Assembly: GCA_018262715.1 (NCBI GenBank)
Contig: JADFDS010000010.1
Coordinates: forward strand, 1 to 64,000
Direction: 5' to 3'
Source of the DNA: Bacteroidota bacterium
Lineage (GTDB): Bacteria; Bacteroidota; Bacteroidia; Bacteroidales; VadinHA17
Length of the DNA stretch: 64,000 nt
The notes under the pieces are model-generated. The model saw only the letters and a program-made list of their open reading frames with translations, was not told the DNA's origin and ran no database searches. Below, one piece after another: positions 1-13,306 of this stretch. Position 1 is the stretch's first letter, and each line of letters opens with the position of its first letter. The translations under genes were made by a program, and so were the position numbers.

Positions 1-2854
<2,854 letters not shown>

Positions 2855-2904
2855 TCAATGATATTTAAAAGCTATTTCAGCTTATCTCCGGATAGTCCGG
2901 ATCT

Positions 2905-4409
<1,505 letters not shown>

Positions 4410-7400
4410 TTATTTTATCTTCCTGGCAAACTGGGAGGGTGAAATTCCGAATTGCTTCTGGAAGCTGGTTGCAAAATATGAAGGCGAAGAGAATCCCACC
4501 AGGTATGATATTTCATTTATTCTGAAATTGCCTTCGGCCAGCAGTTCAGCTGCCTTCTTCAGCCTTGTCAGCCTGATGTATTCAACAGAGTTGAGGTCAG
4601 TGAGCGCCTTTACCTTCCTGTAAAGAGTAGAGATGCTTATTCCCATTATCTCTGATATCCTCTCAACACTCAGATCAGTTTCGGCAATATTATCAAGGAG
4701 GGTGGAGTTCAGTTTTTTAAGGAAATCCTCATCAGTCTTGTTCAGGGCAACCGACCTGAAATGTGCCAGCGGAGAATTGATGAAGTTCTGCTGTTCCCGC
4801 CTTCTGTTTTTTATAAGATTAAGTATCTGAGCCATTAAATGCTCAGTGGCGAATGGCTTCTCAATATATGCATCAGCGCCGGAGTCAAGGCCCTCAATCT
4901 TTGCATTGACGTGAACAGAGGCTGTAAGCAGTATGACGGGAATATGGCTGAATTCCATGGTTGATTTGATCTGCCTGCATAGTTCATATCCGTTCATGAC
5001 CGGCATAATCACATCACTTACAACCACTATGATGTTAAACTTCTTCAATGCATTAAGTGCCTCTTCTCCGTTATGGGTCAGAATTACATTGTATTCACCT
5101 GATATTTCTTTGGCAATGAATCTGCCCATCTCAACCTCGTCTTCCACAAGGAGCAGGTTCGGACTGTTTTCTGCAGAGGAGCTGAACACCTCAAATTCTT
5201 CGTTTTCAGCCGGGTTTGCGCCCCCTTCTGTAATTTCTGCCATGCTGATCGTCTCTTCCTGGAATTTCGGCAGCTCCAGAACAAACGAGTTGCGATCGGT
5301 TACTGAAGTGTCAAGATAGAGTCTTCCCTGGTGAAGCTCAGCTATCGAGCGGGCGAGAGACAATCCCAGACCGGTACCCTTTTCACCCGGTTTGTTGGAG
5401 TCAAGCTGGTAAAAAGGTTCAAAGATCTTTTCGGCTAACTCCCCGGGGATCAGGTTGCCGTCATTGGTTACCCGTATTCTCACGGCAGCATCCTTTTCTG
5501 AGCCTGGCTCAAGAAAGATGTCGACTCCGGATCCGGCAAACTTTATCGCGTTAGAGAGCAGATTGCTCAAAATCTTTATTGTTGCTTCCCTGTCAATGGC
5601 AAGCTCGTAATGATTCACCGGCGAATTCAACCTCACAGATATGTTCTTTTCCTCACTGTATGGAAGGAACAGGTTAAATATTGATTCCACAAGTTCGTAC
5701 AGGTCAGTTCTGATGAAATTTAGTTTCAGCATTTCTTTCTCTGTCTTCCTGAAATCAAGCAACTGGTTGGTAAGGCTCAGAAGCCTGTCTGTATTCTTCC
5801 TGATGATCTGCAGATTCTCCTCATGATCATGCAGGTTGTTTGAACCAGCCTTTAAAATTCTGTCGAGGGGACCCTTGATGAGCGTCAATGGAGTCCTGAC
5901 TTCATGGGTAATATTGGTAAAGAAATTGATCTTGGCATTGAGTATTTCCCTTTCCTTCCCGGCCTCAATGGCCTCTATTTTTCTTTGATTTTCAACAGCT
6001 TTTCTTTTCAGATAGGTGATTATCAGATAGTAGCTGATAAGGGTAGCAGTGATCAGGTATAAAATGTAAGCTGGCAAAGAGAGCCACAATGGGGGAGATA
6101 TCCTGATCCTCATACTGGCTTCGGCATTGCTCCATATATTGCCGTTGGTTGATGAAATTACCCTGAATCTGTAATCTCCGGGAGCCAGATTTGCGTAGTT
6201 AACTTTATGGTCGCCTGACATCTCTGCCCAGTCAGGGTCAGCACCTTCCATCATGTACCTGTATTTTGTGAGACCGGGGCTTGTAAAACTTGGTGCCACA
6301 AAACCGATGCTCAGAGATGACTGATTATGCTTCAATGTGATCCTGTCAGTAACAAGAATTGATTTTGAGTCAGGAGAACCGGGCGCGTTACCCTGATACT
6401 CTTTGCCATTGACAAGTAAATCAGTAAAATAGACAGGAGGGCTATATGTACTTTCCTTTATCTCCGCAGGATTGAATGCCAGCAGTCCGTTTACCATCCC
6501 AAAATAGAGCCTGCCATTCTTATCCTGATAGGCGGAATTATAACTGAAGGCATTTCCCAACAGGCCTTCGTTCCTGGTATATACGGTAAATTTACCTGTT
6601 TGAGGATCATAGCGCAGCAATCCCCTGGTGGAAGTTATCCATATCTGACCATGACTGTCCTGAACGACGGCACAGTAAATTGCAAACTCAACGTCCCTGC
6701 CCGGAATGAACCGGGTGATCGCGGCGGTTGCTGCATCAATACAGCTGAAGCCGTTTCCTTCCGTTGTAAACCAGATGTTATGATCCCTGTCCTCATAAAT
6801 TGAGGTAATATAATCATTACTGAGACTGCCGACTTCACCGGAGTCATATGTTACCTGTTCGCAGATCCGTGATTCTGTGTCATATTTGTACAAACCTCTT
6901 CCGTATGTTCCGATCCAGATCATTCCCCTGGTATCCTCATAAAGAGCATGTATGAAAGTGCCGGGAGCTACCGAATCAAGAAGACTGAAGGATGAGGTTT
7001 CCTTGCTGAACCGGTACAATCCTGAGAAGCTACCTGCGTAGACAGTCCCGTCAGCCGTCTTCAGGAAAGTTATGAAAGAGTTCGTTTTCAGACCCAGAGC
7101 GGGATCCCTTACAGTAAAGTGATGCCTGATTTTTCCTGTATTCGGATTCAGTACATAAATGCCGTTGTCATACGTCCCGACCCATAGCTCGTCATTGTCA
7201 ACCAGCAGTCCCTGGGTATTCCGGCTGTTTACCCGTGAGGGGCTGTTCCCGTAGTAAGACGAGAAAATACCGGTTTTCGGATCGAGTCTGATCAGCCCGG
7301 CATCTTCCGTACCTAACCAGATATTGCCGTATGAGTCAGCCCTGATCTCCCTTACCACATTACCGGTAAGTGAACCGGGTAATCCGGTCGGATAGAATTT

Positions 7401-8411
7401 TTCGAAAGGTTTCGTTTCCTGTGGAAGATAATTGACCCCGCCATAAAAAGTCCCCGCCCAGAGGCCTCCTTCCCTGTCGCGGTAGAGGAAACGAATTGCA
7501 TTATTTGAAAGGGAAAAAGGATCGGTCGGTACCATCTGGAGGGCTTTTACAAACCCGGTCTCAAGATTATAGATATGAATTCCTGACTCTGATCCTATCC
7601 AGATGTCTTTATTCTCAAAAAGCTGTATAGTGTTTATTATTATTTCGTTACGTAACCGGTCATCCTCCGGGAACAGGCTGGTTACCTTACCCGAGTTGGG
7701 TTCAAACAGCCTGAGGCCTGCAGTATTTGTTGCAACTACAAATCCGTAATTACCGGCATCCACGATCTCCCCAAGGGTAACTGAGCCGATCTCTCTGTCA
7801 GCAAGGATTCTGAAGCCGGTGAAGTCATCGGTTCTGGCATTGTAATTATAAATACTGCCGTCAGCAGCGGATATCCAGACATCTCCTGCATTTGTCAGTG
7901 TGAATCTATGTGGCAGGAAGTATTCACTTCCCGGATAATAAGTCAGTTGACCGGTTTGCTTGTTGTACTTATAAGTCCCGGTAAAAGTGGCAAGCCAGAT
8001 ATTATTGTTGTTGTCGGCAGCTATGTCTACCACAGCCCTGTCGATACGAAAGTTCTCATCTTCAATCGTGCCGAAGTAGTCATTGTCTGGCAGGTAATAA
8101 CAGATACCCCTGGCTGTCCCGATCCAGATCCAGCCCTCATTGTCCTCGCATAAGGCCAGGATAAAGTTGTCCGGCAGGCTGTTTGATGCTGTCTGGTTAT
8201 GGCTGAAAATCCTGAACTGAGAGCCGTCAAACCGGTTAAGGCCTTCCTTTGTGGCAAACCACATAAAGCCTCTCCGGTCCTGAATGCCTGCCATCACCGT
8301 ATTGTTTGAAAGGCCGCTGTCATTTGTGTAATGCCTGAAGTAGTACGGCCTGCCCTCCGCAAGATTTGAGAATAATGTGAGAATTAAAAATATTATCAGA
8401 AGTCTCTTCAC
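4410..8411 (-). CDS. Hybrid two-component system sensor kinase-response regulator (HTCS)
   Basis: All signalling steps are in one 1333-residue chain. A signal peptide is followed by a double seven-bladed propeller of reg_prop repeats (about 25-660), a Y_Y_Y Ig-like domain (about 690-765), and one membrane segment (about 775-800). The histidine kinase has His836 in ITHEVRTP and an ATPase domain with GTGLGL. The receiver domain carries phospho-acceptor Asp1133 in VSDVIMP, and an AraC-type DNA-binding domain ends the protein. Family members sense oligosaccharides in the periplasm and switch on a nearby polysaccharide locus. Position between the esterase genes and the divergent GH9-esterase gene makes these the likely targets. 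Length and domain order are normal for the family. Confidence 0.95.
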   Translation of the reverse strand: MKRLLIIFLILTLFSNLAEGRPYYFRHYTNDSGLSNNTVMAGIQDRRGFMWFATKEGLNRFDGSQFRIFSHNQTASNSLPDNFILALCEDNEGWIWIGTARGICYYLPDNDYFGTIEDENFRIDRAVVDIAADNNNNIWLATFTGTYKYNKQTGQLTYYPGSEYFLPHRFTLTNAGDVWISAADGSIYNYNARTDDFTGFRILADREIGSVTLGEIVDAGNYGFVVATNTAGLRLFEPNSGKVTSLFPEDDRLRNEIIINTIQLFENKDIWIGSESGIHIYNLETGFVKALQMVPTDPFSLSNNAIRFLYRDREGGLWAGTFYGGVNYLPQETKPFEKFYPTGLPGSLTGNVVREIRADSYGNIWLGTEDAGLIRLDPKTGIFSSYYGNSPSRVNSRNTQGLLVDNDELWVGTYDNGIYVLNPNTGKIRHHFTVRDPALGLKTNSFITFLKTADGTVYAGSFSGLYRFSKETSSFSLLDSVAPGTFIHALYEDTRGMIWIGTYGRGLYKYDTESRICEQVTYDSGEVGSLSNDYITSIYEDRDHNIWFTTEGNGFSCIDAATAAITRFIPGRDVEFAIYCAVVQDSHGQIWITSTRGLLRYDPQTGKFTVYTRNEGLLGNAFSYNSAYQDKNGRLYFGMVNGLLAFNPAEIKESTYSPPVYFTDLLVNGKEYQGNAPGSPDSKSILVTDRITLKHNQSSLSIGFVAPSFTSPGLTKYRYMMEGADPDWAEMSGDHKVNYANLAPGDYRFRVISSTNGNIWSNAEASMRIRISPPLWLSLPAYILYLITATLISYYLIITYLKRKAVENQRKIEAIEAGKEREILNAKINFFTNITHEVRTPLTLIKGPLDRILKAGSNNLHDHEENLQIIRKNTDRLLSLTNQLLDFRKTEKEMLKLNFIRTDLYELVESIFNLFLPYSEEKNISVRLNSPVNHYELAIDREATIKILSNLLSNAIKFAGSGVDIFLEPGSEKDAAVRIRVTNDGNLIPGELAEKIFEPFYQLDSNKPGEKGTGLGLSLARSIAELHQGRLYLDTSVTDRNSFVLELPKFQEETISMAEITEGGANPAENEEFEVFSSSAENSPNLLLVEDEVEMGRFIAKEISGEYNVILTHNGEEALNALKKFNIIVVVSDVIMPVMNGYELCRQIKSTMEFSHIPVILLTASVHVNAKIEGLDSGADAYIEKPFATEHLMAQILNLIKNRRREQQNFINSPLAHFRSVALNKTDEDFLKKLNSTLLDNIAETDLSVERISEIMGISISTLYRKVKALTDLNSVEYIRLTRLKKAAELLAEGNFRINEISYLVGFSSPSYFATSFQKQFGISPSQFARKIK

Positions 8412-8493
8412 CTTTCAACGTTTTACATTTAATACCGGGGTACGAAAGGTAGCAAAAGATCCTTGAATTGGTTCCGGAAAATGGTACCGGCAC

Positions 8494-8523
8494 TTTGCAA
8501 AACATAAAATTTAGTTACATTCG
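8494..8523 (+). promoter_or_regulatory. Predicted promoter for the GH9-carboxylesterase gene
   Basis: TTTG at 8494-8497 and TACATTCG at 8516-8523, spaced by 18 bases, match the Bacteroidota -33/-7 pattern with one mismatch. This would leave a leader of about 140 bases before the ATG at 8666. The 254-base region between the divergent sensor and enzyme genes should also contain the regulator's binding site, which I could not identify. Confidence 0.4.
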
Positions 8524-8665
8524 CATGCTTGCTTGAGACGCAACAGAAACTGACGCTCTTTGTTAGATTAATGAATATCAGTGTGTTAATACTTGGTGCT
8601 GGTTGGCTGGGTCGATATCGAGTGAAGTCCTTTTTTAAACCTTTGTCTGATCATGATTTAATAAT

Positions 8666-11600
8666 ATGAAAAGAATATTAATCACATCATTCTTTGTGCT
8701 CCTGGCAGCAGTCTTCAATTATGCATCCGGTCAGGATCTGAAACTCAATAATCTCGAGTATTTTGAGACACAGGGCGTCAATATCCTTGTCTACAGTAAC
8801 CAGTTTACCGGAGGTTTCAACGATGAGAAGAACGCCGGAATAGAACTGATTCATCATGGTGTCAGGACAGTACAGGGTGGTGCCGTGAGACTTTCCTCCA
8901 CCCCGGAACAGTGGGATCTTGTGCCTGCAATGCCGTCGCGGAAGGTAGACCCTTCATCAAAAACAATTGAGGTTGCATTGAGGTATGACGATTACGATTT
9001 TGATTCACGGGTTGTTGTAACCGCCCGGGGCAGGGGTGTTGAGATTTCTGTTTACCTTGATAAGCCTGTTCCCGCATCGCTTGCCGGTAGTGCAGGGTTC
9101 AATCTCGAGTTTCTTCCCTCTCAATACTGGAATAAGGCCTATCTGTCTGACGGGCGCTACAACCGTTTTCCCCGGTATGTGGCAGGTAACAGTGTCACGA
9201 AGCCCAACAGCCAGAAAACCAGACAGTTCAGGGGGTATGTTACCTCTGACGACAGGGGAACAGGCAGATTTATTGATCCCCTGCCACTCGAAACCGGCCG
9301 CACTTTTATCCTCGCTCCGGATGATCCCGAACGGCTGGTAAAGATCACCTCTCCTGATGCAGACCTGATGCTTTTCGACGGTCGTGTGCTCGCTCAAAAC
9401 GGCTGGTTCGTCATACGCAGCCTGCTTCCGGCAGGAAAAACCGGCAAAGTACTGACCTGGACTGTGGAGCCAAATGCAATTAAAGGCTGGATAAGAGAGC
9501 CAAACATAGGCTTCTCGCAGGTGGGCTACCTTCCGTCTCAGCCCAAAGTATCGGTCATTGAACTCGACAAGAAAGACAAACCGCAGGCAAAAGCATCCGT
9601 ATATAAGGTTGGCGAAGACGGAAGTGCTGTAAAAGTATTCAGTGGTAAAATCGCCCCCTGGGGCGACTATTTCAAGTACCACTATGTGAAATTCGATTTT
9701 TCTGCAGTCACAACCCCTGGTATATACTACATCCAGTATGGTAAATTCAGGACTAATAACTTCCTGATTGAGGAGGGCGTTTACGACAGGATTACCGATG
9801 CCACATCCGATGTATGGATCCCGATACACATGAATCACATGTTCGTTAACGAGGCTTACAGGGTGTGGCATGGTGAGCCTTTCAGGGAAGGCTATCTCCA
9901 GGCTCCGCCAAACACGGATCACTTTGACCTGCATTGGCAGGGCCCGACAACCGATACCAGGTTCAAGCCGCTGGAACTGATTCCCGGATTGAACACCGGA
10001 GGCTTCTTCGATGCGGGCGATTTTGATATCGAGACAGGATCGAACATAATGGTGGTGCAGAATTTTGTAAGAACATGGGAGTATTTCAAACCCTTCCGCG
10101 ATCAGACTTTTGTTGATCAGAAGCAGCGGTACGTGGATCTTCACCGCCCCGACGGGACACCGGATATATTGCAGTTCATAGAGCATGGGACACTGAACCT
10201 GGTGGCGCAGGCAGAGATTATCGGCCATATGGCGCAGACGCTCTCGAACGCTGTTCTCGACAATTACCATCATCTGGGTGACGCAGCCTCAATCACTGAC
10301 GGCCTGCCCTATAATCCTGACCTGGGCCCGCATGAAATAGCCGCTGACGGCCGTTCGAGCGGAGTCAGGGATGACATGTGGGCATTTACAAGCCGCAATC
10401 CCGGTCTGGACCTGTCGGCTGCGACGATGTTTGCCGCAGCAAGCCGGGCATTGAAGGGATACAACGACGACCTCTCGGAGAGAGCCCTCCGGCAGTCAAA
10501 AAGACTTCTTGAGGAGGCGACGGTACTGATTGCCAACAGGCCTCAGGAGAACCGCACATGGGGAGGTGGTCCGGCAAATCTTGGTTCCTATCTTGAGTTG
10601 TTCATCTCAACAGGAGACGAGCAGTACAGGGAAAAATTCCTGGAAATTATATGGCCTTCGCTTGACCGTTTTGTCAGCTTCAGCCTCCTGACAGCCCTGG
10701 ATGCCTTACCTTATATGGATGCAGCCTACAGGGAGAAGCTCCGCCCCTATGTTGTAAAGTACAGGGAATACATCGAGAAGCTTGAAAGGGATAACCCTTA
10801 CGGGGTCCCTATTGGCCTTGGCAACTGGGCAGGCGGGGGAGAACTGCTGAATTTCGGCACTACAGTTTGCTTTGCCAGTAAATATTTCCCTGATATTATT
10901 GAAGCTGACCACGCATTCAAGACCACCAACTGGCTCTTTGGCTGCCATCCGTATCACAATTATTCATTCGTTGCAGCAGTGGGCGCCGCCCGTCCGAAGG
11001 CAGTCTTTTACGGCAACAACAGGGCTGATTTCTCTTTCATTCCGGGCAATGTTGCCCCGGGGGTACTATTCAGAAAGCCTGACCACTTTGAAAATTATGA
11101 CGACTGGCCATTCCTCTGGGGACAAAATGAGGGGACCATTGCAGGCAATACAAGTTACCTGATATTCGGATCAGTGTTCAGGGATCTGGTAAAAGAAAAC
11201 CAGAACCCGGTTGTTAAGACCACCTCAGGTACTGTTTCCGGCAGTATTGAGGACGGAATATATTCTTTTAAGGGAATCCCCTACGCCCGGGCTGAGAGGT
11301 TCATGCCTCCACAGGAACCTGAGGCCTGGGACGGAGTTCTTGAATGCAACGAATTCGGACCCGTCGCCAAACAGATAGTAGCCTGGATTGCAGATTCCGT
11401 GACGGATGAGAAAAACCTGTTCAGTGTGAATGTCTGGACGCAGGGATTAACGGATGGCAGAAAGAGGCCGGTAATGATCTGGTTGCACGGAGGAGGTTTT
11501 CATGTTGGCAGCAGCAATGATCCAATGACATATGGGAAAGCTCTGGCTAAAAAAGGGGATGTGGTTGTGGTGTCCCTGAATCACCGGTTGAATATCCTTG

Positions 11601-12676
11601 GATTTCTTGATTTATCGGCATGCGGTGAAAAATATGCTCAATCGGCAAATGCCGGCATGCTCGATATTGTAAAAGCCTTGGAGTGGGTTCGGAGAAACAT
11701 TGAGAACTTTGGAGGCAACCCTTACGATATAACCATTTTAGGTGAATCCGGAGGCGGCGGGAAAGTCGGCACCCTGATGTGCATGCCGGCGGCACAGGGT
11801 TTGTTTAACAAGGCAATTATTCAGAGCGGAACTCTGTTGAATGTTATGACAAAAGAGCAATCACAGGCCCTGGGTTTAGCCGTGCTTAAAAACCTGGGAC
11901 TTACGCCTGATGATACGGAGAAACTGGATACAATCCCTTACCTGGATCTTGTAAAGGCGGGGAATGATGCTATCGCTGAGACTTATGGTCCAAGGACACC
12001 CGGCACCCCGCAAATGTTTGGTTTTGTACCTTCTGCAGACGGCATTGTACTGCTGCAGCAACCTTTCAGTCCCGGATTTGCAGAAATATCAAAGGATATC
12101 CCTCTGATGATCGGTACCACGCTCAATGAATTAATGAGAACATTCTATGCCGAGAAAGATCTGACAATGGAACAGGCCGGGGAGCGGCTTGAAAGGGAGT
12201 ACGGTGACCGGACCAATGAGTACATTGAGCTGTTCGCCAAAGCTTACCCTGATTTCACGCCTCAGGATCTTATCTCTGTTGACAAAACCTTCAGACCTTA
12301 TACAATCAGGGCTGCTGATGCAAGGGCCAGGCAGTCAGACGCTCCGCTGTATGTCTATTTTCTGGCCTGGAAAAGTCAGGTGGATAATGCATCAAAAGGG
12401 TCCTTTCACGGCCTGGACATACCTCTGGCGTTTTACAATGTTGACCTGAGACCTGACTGGACGGGTGAATCGGAGGAAGCATGGATACTGGCCGATAAGA
12501 TGAGCGCTGCATGGCTGAATTTTGCAAAGACCGGTAATCCTGATGCACCTGGCAAGCTTCCAGCGTGGGAACCTTATACCGCAGAAAATGGTGCAACAAT
12601 GTATTTTGACAATGAGTGCAGGGTTGTACATAACCATGACAGGGCTCTGATGAATTTCATTCAGCCTGGTGATTAG
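8666..12676 (+). CDS. Secreted fusion of a GH9-type glycosidase and a type-B carboxylesterase
   Basis: This 1336-residue protein has a signal peptide (about 1-22). An N-terminal beta-rich region leads to a cellulase N-terminal Ig domain (about 280-375) and a GH9 (alpha/alpha)6 barrel (about 385-845). The paired GH9 aspartates appear as Asp449 and Asp452 in DAGDF, and the general acid as Glu822 in NEGTIAGN. From about 855 to the end is a carboxylesterase: HGGGF oxyanion loop, Ser1028 in GESGGGG (usual GESAGG), Glu1155 in NELM, and His1248 in FHGLDIP. Both halves look catalytically complete. GH9 enzymes cut beta-glucan-type backbones; the esterase would remove acyl groups, so one secreted chain could do both steps. 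It is divergent from the hybrid sensor and probably controlled by it. The exact substrate is unknown. Confidence 0.88.
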   Translation: MKRILITSFFVLLAAVFNYASGQDLKLNNLEYFETQGVNILVYSNQFTGGFNDEKNAGIELIHHGVRTVQGGAVRLSSTPEQWDLVPAMPSRKVDPSSKTIEVALRYDDYDFDSRVVVTARGRGVEISVYLDKPVPASLAGSAGFNLEFLPSQYWNKAYLSDGRYNRFPRYVAGNSVTKPNSQKTRQFRGYVTSDDRGTGRFIDPLPLETGRTFILAPDDPERLVKITSPDADLMLFDGRVLAQNGWFVIRSLLPAGKTGKVLTWTVEPNAIKGWIREPNIGFSQVGYLPSQPKVSVIELDKKDKPQAKASVYKVGEDGSAVKVFSGKIAPWGDYFKYHYVKFDFSAVTTPGIYYIQYGKFRTNNFLIEEGVYDRITDATSDVWIPIHMNHMFVNEAYRVWHGEPFREGYLQAPPNTDHFDLHWQGPTTDTRFKPLELIPGLNTGGFFDAGDFDIETGSNIMVVQNFVRTWEYFKPFRDQTFVDQKQRYVDLHRPDGTPDILQFIEHGTLNLVAQAEIIGHMAQTLSNAVLDNYHHLGDAASITDGLPYNPDLGPHEIAADGRSSGVRDDMWAFTSRNPGLDLSAATMFAAASRALKGYNDDLSERALRQSKRLLEEATVLIANRPQENRTWGGGPANLGSYLELFISTGDEQYREKFLEIIWPSLDRFVSFSLLTALDALPYMDAAYREKLRPYVVKYREYIEKLERDNPYGVPIGLGNWAGGGELLNFGTTVCFASKYFPDIIEADHAFKTTNWLFGCHPYHNYSFVAAVGAARPKAVFYGNNRADFSFIPGNVAPGVLFRKPDHFENYDDWPFLWGQNEGTIAGNTSYLIFGSVFRDLVKENQNPVVKTTSGTVSGSIEDGIYSFKGIPYARAERFMPPQEPEAWDGVLECNEFGPVAKQIVAWIADSVTDEKNLFSVNVWTQGLTDGRKRPVMIWLHGGGFHVGSSNDPMTYGKALAKKGDVVVVSLNHRLNILGFLDLSACGEKYAQSANAGMLDIVKALEWVRRNIENFGGNPYDITILGESGGGGKVGTLMCMPAAQGLFNKAIIQSGTLLNVMTKEQSQALGLAVLKNLGLTPDDTEKLDTIPYLDLVKAGNDAIAETYGPRTPGTPQMFGFVPSADGIVLLQQPFSPGFAEISKDIPLMIGTTLNELMRTFYAEKDLTMEQAGERLEREYGDRTNEYIELFAKAYPDFTPQDLISVDKTFRPYTIRAADARARQSDAPLYVYFLAWKSQVDNASKGSFHGLDIPLAFYNVDLRPDWTGESEEAWILADKMSAAWLNFAKTGNPDAPGKLPAWEPYTAENGATMYFDNECRVVHNHDRALMNFIQPGD

Positions 12677-12751
12677 AGCCCGGATAAGGCTCCGCATGGT
12701 CTTTTTTGCTTTCCCGTGACCCTTTTGAAATCAAGCTTTTAACGGGTTCCG

Positions 12752-12778
12752 GTAAAACAAAAACCCCCTTGCGGGGGT
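12752..12778 (-). terminator. Intrinsic terminator of ssrA, possibly bidirectional
   Basis: ACCCCC and GGGGGT pair around a 4-base loop (12763-12778). On the minus strand TTTTGTTTT follows, ending tmRNA transcription. On the plus strand GCCTGTTTTTTG follows, so the same hairpin may also end the GH9-esterase transcript. Confidence 0.8.
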
Positions 12779-12799
12779 GCCTGTTTTTTGTTTGATCAG

Positions 12800-13195
12800 T
12801 GGAGCTGGCGGGAGTCGAACCCGCGTCCAGGCAAGGCAGCCATATGCTTTCTACATGCTTATCCTGCCTTGTTTGTCGGGGGTGACCAGGTGGCAGGCAT
12901 CCGAGTCAGTCCTTATCTCCTGTTATTTCACCGTCAGGCCGGAGAAACCATCGGGCTATCCCTGAGTTGCGTGCGCTTCCTTATCGGGTTGGTACAGGGC
13001 CTCACCGCCCGGGAAACGTCTCGTCCCAACACCTTGTGCCGGGATTAAGCATAATCCGCCAGTCGGCAGGTTACGCAGCAAGAGCGTAGTTAGACTCGCC
13101 AGTTGTTGTTTTGAGACACAAGTTATAGAGATGCGCCCCCACACTCTGCATGCTTACATACCACCGCGGCTTGCTGTCAAAACCAGGTCAGCCCC
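12800..13195 (-). ncRNA. ssrA: Transfer-messenger RNA (tmRNA)
   Basis: The 5' end GGGGCTG pairs with CAGCTCC at the 3' end to form the tRNA-like acceptor stem, and a T-arm with GGTTCGACTCC precedes it. The terminal CCA is not encoded. The internal reading frame gives the tag GESNYALAA followed by TAA (around 13075-13105), ending in the ALAA degradation signal typical of trans-translation. tmRNA rescues stalled ribosomes and marks the nascent protein for proteolysis. About 396 bases is normal length. A strong promoter and terminator flank it. Confidence 0.96.
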
Positions 13196-13214
13196 GTTGA
13201 TACATTTTACAACG

Positions 13215-13248
13215 CAAAATTAGTCATTTATACGTTGCCCTGACAAAA
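13215..13248 (-). promoter_or_regulatory. Promoter of ssrA
   Basis: On the minus strand TTTTG (13248-13244), a 21-base spacer and a perfect TAATTTTG (13222-13215) form the Bacteroidota promoter pattern, about 20 bases ahead of the mature tmRNA 5' end. Confidence 0.75.
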
Positions 13249-13251
13249 GTC

Positions 13252-13283
13252 TTCGCAAAAATCGGGCCGATTTCTTATCTTCA
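13252..13283 (+). promoter_or_regulatory. Predicted promoter of the dehydrogenase gene at 13307
   Basis: TTCG at 13252-13255 and TATCTTCA at 13276-13283 with a 20-base spacer resemble the Bacteroidota -33/-7 boxes with a few mismatches. The element is back to back with the ssrA promoter. Confidence 0.4.
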
Positions 13284-13306
13284 CGGCAATACTAAATTAT
13301 TCTCAC

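Noticed and set aside
9005-10273. A 422-residue minus-strand open frame inside the GH9-esterase gene
   Set aside because: It is antisense to a well-supported enzyme and shows no recognisable domain or start signal.
12788-13144. Short frames within the ssrA locus
   Set aside because: The region is fully explained by tmRNA; only the internal tag frame is translated.
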